Positions 1 through 9,200 of a DNA stretch of 25,383 nucleotides are shown one piece after another. The notes under the pieces were generated by a model that had not been told where the DNA came from, did not search any database, and saw nothing but the letters and a program-made list of their open reading frames with translations. The position numbers were made by a program, and so were the translations under genes. Positions within the stretch are counted from its first letter, which is position 1; each line of letters opens with the position of its first letter. The DNA is from Bacteroidota bacterium (GTDB lineage: Bacteria; Bacteroidota; Bacteroidia; Bacteroidales; Rikenellaceae): NCBI GenBank assembly GCA_023413645.1, contig JAEZPN010000112.1, positions 1 to 25,383 on the forward strand, in the 5' to 3' direction.

Positions 1-1
1 T

Positions 2-784
2 CCCTACACCGTGGTTTTGGGTCGTCATACACGCCACCACGACACGCAGGACATGCCCTACTCATATCTCGTCGAGGAGGATGGATACACGTTGCTTATG
101 CCCGCACTCTCGTTGAAAAGCTACGGCACAATCCGCGACATCGAGAAGTGGAAGACACGCGACAAGCGCAACCTTAAGCGCGACAATATATGCTTCGAGG
201 AGTTTAACCCCTTCATCACGGGTAAGATGATGCGCGGTGTGGATGCCCTCACACGTCTTCAGGAGCGCGACCCCGAGGCTAAGACATATAGCTACAACCG
301 CACAACGATACGTGCATCGATGATACCACGAAGCCTCAAGCTCTACAACAGCGCCATTGCAGCATCGTTGGGCGTGATGCTCCGCACGGGTGACTACCTC
401 AAAGAGGAGTACGACCACACCGAGTGGATAGACATCGCGGGACAGTACCTTCCCCTCGGCACTACGGAGACACTACTAAAGCGCATCGCAAAGGGAGAGT
501 TGACACTCGAGGCTATTGCCGAGGAGCTAAACGATTGGCACAAGCGCTACGACGATATGGCTGCGGCATACGCCTACGATGTGCTAAGCTCGCTTATGGG
601 TCATGCACCCTCGGAGGAGGAGGTTGCAGAGACAATAGCAGCATCGGAGAACATCCTCAAGCGCATGCGTGCGGAGACCGAGGCAGACCGCGAGCGCGAT
701 GCGGGTCTCGACATGATGGTGGGCTACGGCTACGACTTCCGCGACGAGGGCGAGCAGGTGGCAGACTTCCTTAACACACGATAG
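2..784 (+). CDS. DUF4954 family protein, 3' part only
   Basis: The reading frame is open to the left edge of the window, so the N-terminal part of the gene is missing; the GTG at 11 is an internal valine, not a start. The visible 260 or so residues match, from memory, the C-terminal part of Bacteroidetes DUF4954 proteins: a GRHxxHHDTxDMPYSYL-like segment, then SYGTIRDIEKW, RDKR and EFNPFITGKM. Full-length members are about 650 residues, with an N-terminal left-handed beta-helix of the sugar-nucleotide-transferase type; that part is not visible here. The C-terminal 100 residues are charged and probably helical. The function of the family is not established. It ends 46 nt before trxB. Confidence 0.7.
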   Translation, partial: PYTVVLGRHTRHHDTQDMPYSYLVEEDGYTLLMPALSLKSYGTIRDIEKWKTRDKRNLKRDNICFEEFNPFITGKMMRGVDALTRLQERDPEAKTYSYNRTTIRASMIPRSLKLYNSAIAASLGVMLRTGDYLKEEYDHTEWIDIAGQYLPLGTTETLLKRIAKGELTLEAIAEELNDWHKRYDDMAAAYAYDVLSSLMGHAPSEEEVAETIAASENILKRMRAETEADRERDAGLDMMVGYGYDFRDEGEQVADFLNTR

Positions 785-830
785 AACTAACACGAAACAC
801 AAATAACTAACACATTAAACAACCAGAACT

Positions 831-1754
831 ATGGAGAAAGTAAAAGTTTTGATCATTGGTAGCGGTCCTGCAGGTTTTACCTCAGCTATCTACACTTCAC
901 GTGCTAACCTCTCACCCGTACTCTACGAGGGTATCGAGCCTGGTGGTCAGCTCACAACAACAACTGAGATTGAGAACTTCCCCGGTTATCCCCAGGGTAT
1001 CACTGGTACAGCTATGATGGAGGACCTCCGTCAGCAGGCATTGCGCTTTGGTGCAGACGTACGTCGCGGTATCATCACCGACATCGACCTTTCGAAGCGT
1101 CCTTTCAAGGCTGTTGTAGATCACGAGCACGAGATCGAGGCAGAGGCAGTTATCGTATGTACAGGTGCATCGGCTAAGTACCTCGGTTTGGAGTCTGAGG
1201 CTAAGTATCGTGGTATGGGCGTTAGCGCATGTGCTACTTGCGACGGTTTCTTCTACCGCAAGCAGGATGTAGCAGTTGTAGGTGGTGGTGACACCGCTTG
1301 CGAGGAGGCTACATACCTTGCATCTATCTGTAAGAAGGTTTACCTCATCGTTCGTAAGAACTACCTCCGCGCATCTAAGGCTATGCAGGAGCGTGTGTTC
1401 AACACTCCCAACATCGAGGTATTGTTCGAGCACAACACTAAGGAGGTTCTCGGCGACGAGGATGGCGTAATCGGCGTACGTGTTGTTAGCACCTCTGGCG
1501 AGGAGCGCACACTCGACATCTCTGGTTTCTTCCTCGCTATTGGTCACCACCCCAACGTAGAGGTATTCAAGGGTCAGCTCGAGCTCGACGAGCAGGGTTA
1601 CATCAAGGTTGTTCCTGGCACATCTAAGACATCTGTTGAGGGTGTATTTGCTGCGGGCGACGTTAAGGATCCTCACTACCGTCAGGCTATCACTGCTGCT
1701 GGCTCAGGCTGTATCGCAGCGTTGGACTGCGAGCGTTGGTTGCTTGCACAGTAA
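831..1754 (+). CDS. trxB: Thioredoxin reductase
   Basis: Cytosolic flavoenzyme that passes electrons from NADPH through FAD and a redox disulfide to thioredoxin. The 307 residues fit the low-molecular-weight bacterial family. Visible motifs are the FAD-binding GSGPAG (residues 10-15), the active-site CATC (C134 and C137), the NADPH-binding GGGDTA (151-156), and a C-terminal FAAGDV segment followed by RQAITAAGSG. The ATG at 831 gives the usual short N-terminus right before the Rossmann strand. The gene is unusually rich in GGT, CGT and GTT codons compared with its neighbours, as rplS is, which suggests high expression. rnz starts 3 nt after the stop, so the two are probably co-transcribed. No promoter was recognised in the 46-nt upstream gap. 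Confidence 0.97.
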   Translation: MEKVKVLIIGSGPAGFTSAIYTSRANLSPVLYEGIEPGGQLTTTTEIENFPGYPQGITGTAMMEDLRQQALRFGADVRRGIITDIDLSKRPFKAVVDHEHEIEAEAVIVCTGASAKYLGLESEAKYRGMGVSACATCDGFFYRKQDVAVVGGGDTACEEATYLASICKKVYLIVRKNYLRASKAMQERVFNTPNIEVLFEHNTKEVLGDEDGVIGVRVVSTSGEERTLDISGFFLAIGHHPNVEVFKGQLELDEQGYIKVVPGTSKTSVEGVFAAGDVKDPHYRQAITAAGSGCIAALDCERWLLAQ

Positions 1755-1757
1755 TAA

Positions 1758-2681
1758 ATGGGGTTTAGCGTAACCATACTTGGTAACTCGTCTGCTAAAC
1801 CTACACCACACGCCCACCCATCCTCGCAGGTAGTAAACCTCAACGAGCAATACTACCTTGTAGATGCAGGTGAGGGTGTACAACAGCAGCTCATAAGGCG
1901 CGGCATAAATCCGCTGCGCCTTAGAGCTGTGTTTATTTCACACCTACATGGAGACCACTGCTTCGGTCTCTTTCCGCTTATCGCAACCCTCGGTTTGGAG
2001 GGAAAGCGAACACCCTTAGACATCTATGCTCCAGCGCCCATGGGCAATATTTTGGAGTACCACCGCCGCTACTTCTGGGATGACCTACCCTACGAGGTTA
2101 AGTGGCATGAGGTGCGCACTACGGAGCATGCAATAATCATGCAGAACAACACCCTCGAGGTGTGGTCGATACCCCTGCGCCATAGAGTGCCCACAGCGGG
2201 CTACCTATTCAAGGAGAAGCAGCCAGGGCTCAACGTCGACAAGTTCAAAATTGAGAAATATGGGCTCTCAATAGCCCAAATCGTGGCAGCAAAACGCGGC
2301 GAGGACATAACATTGGAGGATGGTGAGATAATCCGAAACGAGGAACTCACCTACATCCCATACAAGAGCCGCTCCTACGCCTACCTCTCCGACACCGCCT
2401 ACTCAGCAAAGGCTGCAGAGCGCGTACATGGCGTTGACTTGCTCTACCACGAGACGACATACTCCACCCGCGAGGCGATGTTTGCCAAGGGTCGTGGGCA
2501 CTCCACAACCGTAGAGGCAGCAAAGGTAGCCGTAAAGGCGGAGGCAAAGAGACTTATTATAGGACACTTCTCATCGCGCTACAAGGAGCATGATACCCTG
2601 TGCGAAGAGTGTCGCGAGATATTCCCCAACACCGACATTGCCGCAGAGGGCATGACATTTAATATAGAGGAGAAGCGATGA
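1758..2681 (+). CDS. rnz: Ribonuclease Z
   Basis: Metallo-beta-lactamase-fold endonuclease that removes 3' trailers from tRNA precursors. The 307-residue length is normal for the short RNase Z form. The zinc-binding motif HLHGDH lies at residues 62-67. Further likely ligands are H142 (RHRVPTAGY), D212 (LSDTAYS) and H270 (IIGHFSSRY). H248 in GRGHST also lies in a conserved family motif. The gene follows trxB after a doubled TAA. Its TGA overlaps the ATG of the next gene, so translational coupling with the RNA methyltransferase is likely; together they form a small RNA-processing pair. Confidence 0.95.
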   Translation: MGFSVTILGNSSAKPTPHAHPSSQVVNLNEQYYLVDAGEGVQQQLIRRGINPLRLRAVFISHLHGDHCFGLFPLIATLGLEGKRTPLDIYAPAPMGNILEYHRRYFWDDLPYEVKWHEVRTTEHAIIMQNNTLEVWSIPLRHRVPTAGYLFKEKQPGLNVDKFKIEKYGLSIAQIVAAKRGEDITLEDGEIIRNEELTYIPYKSRSYAYLSDTAYSAKAAERVHGVDLLYHETTYSTREAMFAKGRGHSTTVEAAKVAVKAEAKRLIIGHFSSRYKEHDTLCEECREIFPNTDIAAEGMTFNIEEKR

Positions 2682-3421
2682 TTAAGGCCGACATACAATT
2701 TGTGCGCTCACTTGCCGAGAAGCGTGTGCGCGACCAGGAGCGACTCTTTGTTGCTGAGGGCAGCAAGCTTACCGAGGAGATACTCGCCTCGAACTTCACC
2801 GTGCGCCGCATCTACACCACACGTCACGACCTCAAGGGCAAGAACATCGAGGTCGTTGACCAGCGCGAGATGGAGCGCATATCGCAACTCAAGACCGCAA
2901 ACGACACCCTCGCCGTAGTGGAGCAGCCACACTACAAACTATCGGTGGCAAATCTGCGTGGCAAGCTCACAATAGCTCTTGATGGCGTGCAGAACCCAGG
3001 CAACCTCGGCACTATCATACGCCTTGCCGACTGGTTTGGTGTCGAGGACATCATCTGCTCGAGGGATACGGCAGACTGCTTCAACCCCAAGGTCATTCAG
3101 GCCACTATGGGCGCGATACTTCGCGTCAGGGTACACTATACTGACAACCTCCCCGCGCTGCTTGCCGATGCACACCGCGAGGGACTCAACATATATGGCA
3201 CGCTCCTCGACGGCGGCAACATCTACAACCAGAAGCTCGAGGCGAGCGGCATTGTCGTTATGGGCAACGAGGGACGCGGCATAACCGACGAAACACGCAA
3301 GGCACTGACACACCGCCTGCTCATACCGCCCTACCCTGCTGATGCACCCACCTCGGAGTCGCTGAATGTGGCAATGGCGACGGGTATCATCCTCGCCGAG
3401 TTCCGCCGCCAGCAGATATAA
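2678..3421 (+). CDS. TrmH/SpoU-family RNA 2'-O-methyltransferase
   Basis: Predicted AdoMet-dependent ribose methyltransferase of the SPOUT class, acting on rRNA or tRNA. Residues 5-85 resemble the SpoU substrate-binding domain (ERLFVAEGSKL). The three family motifs are visible: NPGNLGTIIR at 106-115, VMGNEGRGI at 194-202, and SESLNVAMATGIILAEF at 226-242. The length (247 residues) is usual. The exact target cannot be read from the sequence; RlmB-like rRNA modification is one possibility. The start is fixed by the 4-nt ATGA overlap with rnz. Confidence 0.9.
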   Translation: MIKADIQFVRSLAEKRVRDQERLFVAEGSKLTEEILASNFTVRRIYTTRHDLKGKNIEVVDQREMERISQLKTANDTLAVVEQPHYKLSVANLRGKLTIALDGVQNPGNLGTIIRLADWFGVEDIICSRDTADCFNPKVIQATMGAILRVRVHYTDNLPALLADAHREGLNIYGTLLDGGNIYNQKLEASGIVVMGNEGRGITDETRKALTHRLLIPPYPADAPTSESLNVAMATGIILAEFRRQQI

Positions 3422-3450
3422 ATATAGGTATAATCGAAATCTACTACAAT

Positions 3451-5946
3451 ATGAAACGACTACTTTTGACCATTGCAGCCATTGCAACCATCATCTCTAC
3501 AGAGGCACAGACACGCACAGAGCAACTTCTGGAGCACGGATGGCGTTTTACACATGAAGATAACGCAGAGTTCGTAGCCGAAGATTATAACGACTCAGCC
3601 TGGCAGGAGGTAACCATACCCCACGACTGGGCGATATATGGTCCCTTCAGCATCAACAACGACCGCCAGAATGTAGCCATCACACAGGATGGACAGAAGG
3701 AGGCGATGGAGCACGCTGGTCGTACGGGAGGTCTCCCCTTTGTAGGTGTGGGCTGGTATCGCCTCGATTTTGAGGTTCCCACATACGAGGTGGGCAAGTG
3801 TGTGGCACTCATCTTTGACGGCGCCATGAGCCATGCACGCGTATATATAAATGGTATGGAGGTCGGATTCTGGCCCTATGGCTACAACTCCTTCCACTTC
3901 GATATCACCCCCTGGATCAAGGCGGGCGAGGTAAACACTCTCGCCGTACGCCTCTATAACGAGCCAGAGTCTTCACGCTGGTATCCAGGTGCGGGTATCT
4001 ACCGCAATGTACACCTTGTGGTAACGGAGGATGCCCATGTTCCCGTATGGGGCACGCAGCTGACAACACCCACCGTAACCAAGGATTGGGCAAAAGTGGA
4101 GTTGCGCACAAAGCTCGAGACACCTGAGGGTGCCGATAGAGACATCTACCGCATCGTAACAGATATTGTTGACCCCGCGGGCAAGGTTGTAGCCACTAAC
4201 GAGGCGAAGCTCAGTCGCTACGACAACACCCTCTTTGAGCAGGAGTTTGATGTTGCAAACCCCGAGCTTTGGTCGGTAGACGAGCCCAACCTATACTACG
4301 CAAAATCAAAGATTTACGCGGGCGACGAGCTCAAGGATGAGTACTCTACACGCTTCGGCATCCGCACGCTTGTAATCGTGCCAGGCGAGGGTATGTTCAT
4401 CAATGGCGAGATGACAAAGTTCAAGGGCGTATGTAACCACCACGACCTCGGCCCATTGGGTGCTGCGGTGAACGATGCTGCTATCCGTCGCCAGATACGC
4501 ATAATGAAGGATATGGGCTGTAACGCCATCCGTACCTCTCACAACATGCCCGCACCCGAGCTTGTGGAGGCGTGCGATGAGATGGGTATGATGCTTATGC
4601 TCGAGACCTTCGACGAGTGGCGCACACCAAAACTCGCGAATGGCTATCACAACTACTTCGACGAGTGGTCTGAGAGAGATATGATAAACCTCATCCATCA
4701 CTACCGCAACAACCCAAGTGTGGTGATGTGGTGCATAGGCAACGAGGTGCCCGATCAGGGCGACAAGATGTGGGGACCCAAACTCTCACGTTACCTACAA
4801 GACATCTGCCACCGCGAGGATCCAACACGCTATGTAACTCAGGGCATGGACCAGCCTCATAACGTCGTCTACAACAATATGGCGGCGATGATGGATGTTG
4901 CGGGCTTCAACTACCGTCCATGGCACTATGGCAACAGCTATGAGGCTCTACCCCAGCAGATTATTCTCGGCACAGAGACCGCATCGACAGTAAGTAGCCG
5001 CGGTGTATATAAGTTCCCCGTTGAGCGCCGCTCGATGGCGACATACGACGACCACCAGTCATCATCATACGACGTTGAACACTGCAGTTGGTCAAACCTT
5101 CCTGAGGATGATTGGATGTGGCATGAGGACTACGACTGCTGCATCGGCGAGTTCGTATGGACAGGCTTCGACTACCTAGGCGAGCCTACTCCCTACTACA
5201 CAAACTGGCCAAGTCACTCATCACTCTTTGGCATTGTCGACCTCGCAGGTCTTCCAAAGGATCGCTACTACCTCTACCGCAGCCACTGGAACAAGGCTAA
5301 GGAGACCCTCCACATCCTACCACACTGGACATGGCCAGGTCGCGAGGGCGAGGTAACACCCATCTTCGTATACACAAACTACCCATCGGCAGAGTTGTTC
5401 ATCAACGGTGTGAGCCAGGGCATTCGCACAAAGGATACATCTGTAACTCTCGAGAACTCATGGGACGAGGAGTCGGAGAAGAGTCTCAAGCGCCAGTCAC
5501 GCTACCGCCTTATGTGGATGGATACGAAGTATGAACCCGGCACAGTTAAGGTTGTGGCATACAACGAGGCGGGCGAGGCAGTAGCCGAGAAGGAGATTAA
5601 GAGTGCGGGCAAGCCCCACCATATCGAGCTCTCGGTGGACCGTGCCACAATCAAGGCTAACGGCAAGGACTTAGCATTCGTAACCGTGAGTGTTGTGGAT
5701 AAGGATGGCAACCTCTGCCCCACAGCCGACAACCTCATCGAGTACAGCGTATCTGGCGAGGGTCATTACCGCGCAGGTGCTAACGGCAACTCAGTATCGT
5801 TGGAGCCCTTCCATGAGCCTAAGATGAAGGTGTTTAGCGGCATGATGACGGCTATCGTCGAGAGCAACGACACACCTGGAACTATCACACTCACAGCACG
5901 TTCTAAGGGTTTGAAGAGTGCTAAGATTGTGATTAAGAGCGAGTAA
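3451..5946 (+). CDS. Secreted glycoside hydrolase family 2 (beta-galactosidase type)
   Basis: Exported retaining glycosidase, probably periplasmic. A signal peptide covers about residues 1-19 (MKRLLLTIAAIATIISTEA). Domain order: GH2 sugar-binding jelly roll (about 25-175, with GWYRLDFEVP and GWRFTHE-type segments), immunoglobulin-like GH2 domain (about 180-295), TIM barrel (about 300-600), a DUF4982-like domain (about 620-690, AELFINGVSQG), and a C-terminal Ig/Big-like GH2 domain (about 710-830). The likely acid/base is E432 in WCIGNE and the likely nucleophile E509 in GTETAS. The 831-residue length fits Bacteroidetes multi-domain GH2 enzymes. Beta-galactosidase is the best guess; beta-glucuronidase or a related activity cannot be excluded. 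No susC/susD pair or regulator lies next to it; two lipoprotein genes follow. Confidence 0.9.
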   Translation: MKRLLLTIAAIATIISTEAQTRTEQLLEHGWRFTHEDNAEFVAEDYNDSAWQEVTIPHDWAIYGPFSINNDRQNVAITQDGQKEAMEHAGRTGGLPFVGVGWYRLDFEVPTYEVGKCVALIFDGAMSHARVYINGMEVGFWPYGYNSFHFDITPWIKAGEVNTLAVRLYNEPESSRWYPGAGIYRNVHLVVTEDAHVPVWGTQLTTPTVTKDWAKVELRTKLETPEGADRDIYRIVTDIVDPAGKVVATNEAKLSRYDNTLFEQEFDVANPELWSVDEPNLYYAKSKIYAGDELKDEYSTRFGIRTLVIVPGEGMFINGEMTKFKGVCNHHDLGPLGAAVNDAAIRRQIRIMKDMGCNAIRTSHNMPAPELVEACDEMGMMLMLETFDEWRTPKLANGYHNYFDEWSERDMINLIHHYRNNPSVVMWCIGNEVPDQGDKMWGPKLSRYLQDICHREDPTRYVTQGMDQPHNVVYNNMAAMMDVAGFNYRPWHYGNSYEALPQQIILGTETASTVSSRGVYKFPVERRSMATYDDHQSSSYDVEHCSWSNLPEDDWMWHEDYDCCIGEFVWTGFDYLGEPTPYYTNWPSHSSLFGIVDLAGLPKDRYYLYRSHWNKAKETLHILPHWTWPGREGEVTPIFVYTNYPSAELFINGVSQGIRTKDTSVTLENSWDEESEKSLKRQSRYRLMWMDTKYEPGTVKVVAYNEAGEAVAEKEIKSAGKPHHIELSVDRATIKANGKDLAFVTVSVVDKDGNLCPTADNLIEYSVSGEGHYRAGANGNSVSLEPFHEPKMKVFSGMMTAIVESNDTPGTITLTARSKGLKSAKIVIKSE

Positions 5947-5969
5947 CATAGAATATAACACAGGAATAT

Positions 5970-7106
5970 ATGCAACTTATTAAGCGATTTTTTGTAGCAG
6001 CACTAAGCGTCACTGTTCTAGCACTTGCGAGCTGTGAACCACAGATAGATCCCAACAACCCTCCCACCATGGAGTTAGATATCTATCAGCTCAACGTAAC
6101 AGGTGAGGGTGGCGACATCCCTATTTTCTACACTGTGACTAACCCCGTGAGGGGTGCTATGCCCGAGGTTAAGACCAATGTAGATTGGATTACGCCCATC
6201 GACATCAACAGTTACCAGATTATGTTACACATCGCCGAGAGCGACTCATCGGAGGAGCGCACAGGCTTTGTGACAATTAGATATACAGGCATGGAGAAGT
6301 CACTTCGTGTCTATGTAACACAGGACAAGCGCCCCTTGAACGACTTCAAGTTCAGTGTTTCGGATGTAACATACAAAAGCTGCAAGGTGAAGTATTCACC
6401 ACGCGACCAGAGGCGTCCATACATGGCAAACATCATCGACTCGGAGTATTTCAAGCAGACGGGTATCACCGATGGTGCCGTGTTCGTGGCAAATGAGATG
6501 GAGAGCTACCTCTCGCTCGCTAAGCGCTACAACATGACCCTCGAGGAGCTTATGCAGAACGTATCGCCACAGCTCATCTACAACGGCGAGGCCGAGCGCG
6601 AGTTTGTAGGCATGCAGCCGGGTGCAACATACACCATCTACAGCTATGGCGTTGAGTTCCAGGGCAACAACTACACCATGACAACGCCTTTACACACCGC
6701 GATTGTGGATATTCCCATGCCAACGATGTACGATGCGACATTCAACGTTACAGCAACATTATCGAATGGCACGGCTACAATCAGCGTGACACCCGAAAAT
6801 TGGGATGGCTACTACGCAATTCAGATTGCACCCGAGGATAACCTCCTCTACACCCCTCCTGGCGAGAACCTTAACAACTACACCATTAAGAGCATCGCCT
6901 CGAGCTTCTATACCAACGCACGCAACGCCATGAAGAGCGGCTACAGCGCCGAGCAGTACCTCAAGGCAAACTGCTACAGAGGCACCAAGAGTATCAACAT
7001 GCAGCTCACGTCGGGTAAGAAGTATATGGTTATCGTCTTCGCCGTGGAGTCGAACGAGGGCGAGGTGCCTGTGATGCGCTCAATGCCCGTCGTTAAGTAC
7101 TTGTAG
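5970..7106 (+). CDS. BACON-like domain lipoprotein
   Basis: Predicted lipoprotein with a signal peptide and lipobox LASC (C22), likely exported to the outer membrane. Residues 35-120 look like a BACON-type beta domain: a threonine/serine-rich beta region, VDWITP, RTGFVTIRYTG, and a closing VYVTQDK. Two weakly similar modules follow (about 125-245 and 255-378); the second contains SVTPENWDGYYAIQI. The downstream gene has the same architecture and matching motifs, so the two are paralogs. The gene lies 23 nt after the GH2 gene and 2 nt before its paralog, suggesting one transcript. The biochemical function is unknown; BACON domains are often found in surface glycan or mucin-related proteins. 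Confidence 0.75.
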   Translation: MQLIKRFFVAALSVTVLALASCEPQIDPNNPPTMELDIYQLNVTGEGGDIPIFYTVTNPVRGAMPEVKTNVDWITPIDINSYQIMLHIAESDSSEERTGFVTIRYTGMEKSLRVYVTQDKRPLNDFKFSVSDVTYKSCKVKYSPRDQRRPYMANIIDSEYFKQTGITDGAVFVANEMESYLSLAKRYNMTLEELMQNVSPQLIYNGEAEREFVGMQPGATYTIYSYGVEFQGNNYTMTTPLHTAIVDIPMPTMYDATFNVTATLSNGTATISVTPENWDGYYAIQIAPEDNLLYTPPGENLNNYTIKSIASSFYTNARNAMKSGYSAEQYLKANCYRGTKSINMQLTSGKKYMVIVFAVESNEGEVPVMRSMPVVKYL

Positions 7107-7108
7107 CG

Positions 7109-8992
7109 ATGAAAAGACTGCTAACATTAGTCTTCTTCACCACCCTGCTTCTCGCCTCGTGTGCCGAGCATAGCGCCGAGACGAAGTCCTCATTTTGTGT
7201 AGACACAACAACCCTCGATGTGGCCGATATTGGCGGCTATGTCGAGGTTTGTTATACCCTGGCAAACAGCAACGGCATAAACCCCGTAGCTGTCACCGAG
7301 GCAGAGTGGATAGTAGATATTGACAACACCACGCCTGGCACGATAGCATTTAGGGTACTTCCCAACGATAGCGACACGCCACGCGAGGCGGTAGTGACAT
7401 TGCGCCATACAACTACGGCAGAGAGGCCTCAATTTACCATTAAGCAGGCGGCAGGCGCAGAGTGTTACCTAACACTTGACATCACTAAGCTCGACTACTC
7501 GGAGTGTGAGGTCGCTATAACACCCCGTAGCAACGATATGCTCTATGTCGTTACCATGGCAGAGAAGAGTTACCTTACAGGTTTGAATATCACTACTATA
7601 GAGGAGCTCGTTGCGGCAGATATCATACAATACTTCAGCTACGTATCTGCCAATGAGAGTCTTGAAGATTTCCTTATGAGGAGCGGTCTTGCGTTGCAAC
7701 GTAAGCAGACGAGAGTGTGGCAAGATCTATCTCCCGCACGCGAGTATGTCATCTACGCCTACGGCATCTACCTGCGCGGTGACACATACGAATGTGTCAC
7801 TCCCGTAGCCTACACCTTTATTAGCGACCGCTTACCCGAACGCACTGCTGAAGAGTTTGAGATTGATATTGTGGCTGAGGGCCCCGAGGTGACGTTTAAC
7901 GTTGCACCAAAGAGTTGGGAGGGCTACTACGTTGTTCAGGTTGTAGAGGATACCGAGGCGGGATATATCGAGCAGGGACTACCCTTTACCGAGGAGGCTG
8001 AGGATGCCGTAGCCGAGGCATTCTTCTATATCGCCGACCACCTCTACTACTTCGAGGAGAAGAGTCCCGAGGCCATCATGCAACAACTTGGATATAAGGG
8101 CAATACCACATTCCATAAGACACTTAATGCCAACCACCGCTATATGGTACTAACATACGCCGTAGCCTCCGAAGATGGCAATGTACCGATGGTTGTATCT
8201 AAGCCCATAATCGAATATTTCACCACAGGCAGCGTCGAGCGCTCCGACATGACGTTTACTGCAAGGTTCGAGAATATACGCCCCCGCTCTGTGGATGTGA
8301 CCATTACCCCCTCGTGCGACGAGCCCTACACGGCGGTATTGATGTATGCAAAAAACCTACCCGCAGGAGATAAGGAGGAGCAGTTGGAGTGGGTGATGTC
8401 GAAGTATGCACCGCTCGAACTCTCGGGCACCTACAGCGAGCATATCTCGCAGCTACCCCCAGCCACAGAGTTTATATTGGCCGTATATGGCTACTACGCA
8501 GGTGCTGCAACCACCGACCTCTTCCTCTATAGCTTCACAACGCTCGAAGATGGCGAGGGAGACAACTATATTACTGGCGTGAGCACATCGGCCTATGACC
8601 TTGCAGAGGTAGCAGCTCTCGAGCCATATTACAGCGCCTTTATGGGCTATGCTGACTACTTTATATCTATTGAGGTAGAGACATTTATGTCCTCGCCCTC
8701 GTTGCATTTCGACATCTTCCGTAGTGACGTTGTGGAGGAGTACACCGAGGACGAGATACGTCAGAGTCTCCTTGATTATGCCTACACCTCCTCACCCGAC
8801 TGGGCGTTATGTACCTATGGCAACGAATATGTCGTATGCGGCTTAGCGGAGGATGAGAATGGCTATGTTGGCGAGCTCTACATCTCCGAGCCCATACGTT
8901 TTGAGCGCACAGATGTAGGCGATGCAGCCTACTTTGTGGAGCTCTACAGCGACTATGTCTCGCGAAAAGGGCTGAGACAGAGTAATTTTTAG
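7109..8992 (+). CDS. Multi-module BACON-like lipoprotein, paralog of the preceding gene
   Basis: Predicted lipoprotein of 627 residues with lipobox LASC (C18). A BACON-like domain spans about 28-116 (AEWIVDI, REAVVTLRH, FTIKQ). It is followed by about four modules of roughly 110-125 residues. The second carries NVAPKSWEGYYVVQVV, matching SVTPENWDGYYAIQI of the upstream protein. The third (DVTITPSCDEPYTAVLMYA) and possibly a fourth look like further divergent copies. A phrase like MVLTYAVASEDGNVPMVVSKPIIEY echoes the C-terminus of the upstream protein. The start lies 2 nt after the upstream stop, so coupling is likely. The function is unknown. The final residues are basic, with no obvious sorting tail. 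Confidence 0.75.
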   Translation: MKRLLTLVFFTTLLLASCAEHSAETKSSFCVDTTTLDVADIGGYVEVCYTLANSNGINPVAVTEAEWIVDIDNTTPGTIAFRVLPNDSDTPREAVVTLRHTTTAERPQFTIKQAAGAECYLTLDITKLDYSECEVAITPRSNDMLYVVTMAEKSYLTGLNITTIEELVAADIIQYFSYVSANESLEDFLMRSGLALQRKQTRVWQDLSPAREYVIYAYGIYLRGDTYECVTPVAYTFISDRLPERTAEEFEIDIVAEGPEVTFNVAPKSWEGYYVVQVVEDTEAGYIEQGLPFTEEAEDAVAEAFFYIADHLYYFEEKSPEAIMQQLGYKGNTTFHKTLNANHRYMVLTYAVASEDGNVPMVVSKPIIEYFTTGSVERSDMTFTARFENIRPRSVDVTITPSCDEPYTAVLMYAKNLPAGDKEEQLEWVMSKYAPLELSGTYSEHISQLPPATEFILAVYGYYAGAATTDLFLYSFTTLEDGEGDNYITGVSTSAYDLAEVAALEPYYSAFMGYADYFISIEVETFMSSPSLHFDIFRSDVVEEYTEDEIRQSLLDYAYTSSPDWALCTYGNEYVVCGLAEDENGYVGELYISEPIRFERTDVGDAAYFVELYSDYVSRKGLRQSNF

Positions 8993-9001
8993 CACACTTT
9001 T

Positions 9002-9032
9002 TTTGTAGAATAAAAATAATTGCATACCTTTG
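9002..9032 (+). promoter_or_regulatory. Bacteroidetes-type promoter for rplS
   Basis: A -33 element TTTG (9002-9005) and a -7 element TACCTTTG (9025-9032) are separated by 19 nt, the canonical Bacteroidetes housekeeping spacing. Transcription should start near 9039, giving a leader of about 160 nt before rplS. Confidence 0.8.
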
Positions 9033-9038
9033 CAGCCC

Positions 9039-9200
9039 GTATCAACCTCTTATAATGGGTGAAGGCGCAATTTGTGGGTGGCCGTTTGGCGAAAGTTAAA
9101 TGGGTCGATAACACAAGGATTATTGTCGAAGGTGGCAATATGGTAGCGCCGACACAGCGATAATGTTGAGCGATAAACATTTAATTATTTTGTTGCAACA
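9039..9200 (+). promoter_or_regulatory. Structured 5' leader of rplS
   Basis: The leader between the predicted transcription start and the rplS ATG is long for this phylum and rich in complementary segments. GGCGC (9064-9068) can pair with GCGCC (9146-9150), enclosing TTGTG (9072-9076) with CACAA (9112-9116) and a GCC-GTTT-GGC hairpin (9081-9090). Nearer the gene, AATGTT (9162-9167) can pair with AACATT (9176-9181). A perfect palindrome TGTTGCAACA (9191-9200) touches the start codon. TGTTG at 9164-9168 can also pair with CAACA at 9196-9200, an alternative that would sequester the start region. Autogenous control by L19 is an inference from the fact that many ribosomal-protein genes are regulated this way. 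Confidence 0.5.

Noticed and set aside
912..1676. Long minus-strand open frame inside trxB
   Set aside because: It is the antisense of a clearly conserved gene and is rich in Leu, Cys and Val as expected for a shadow frame.
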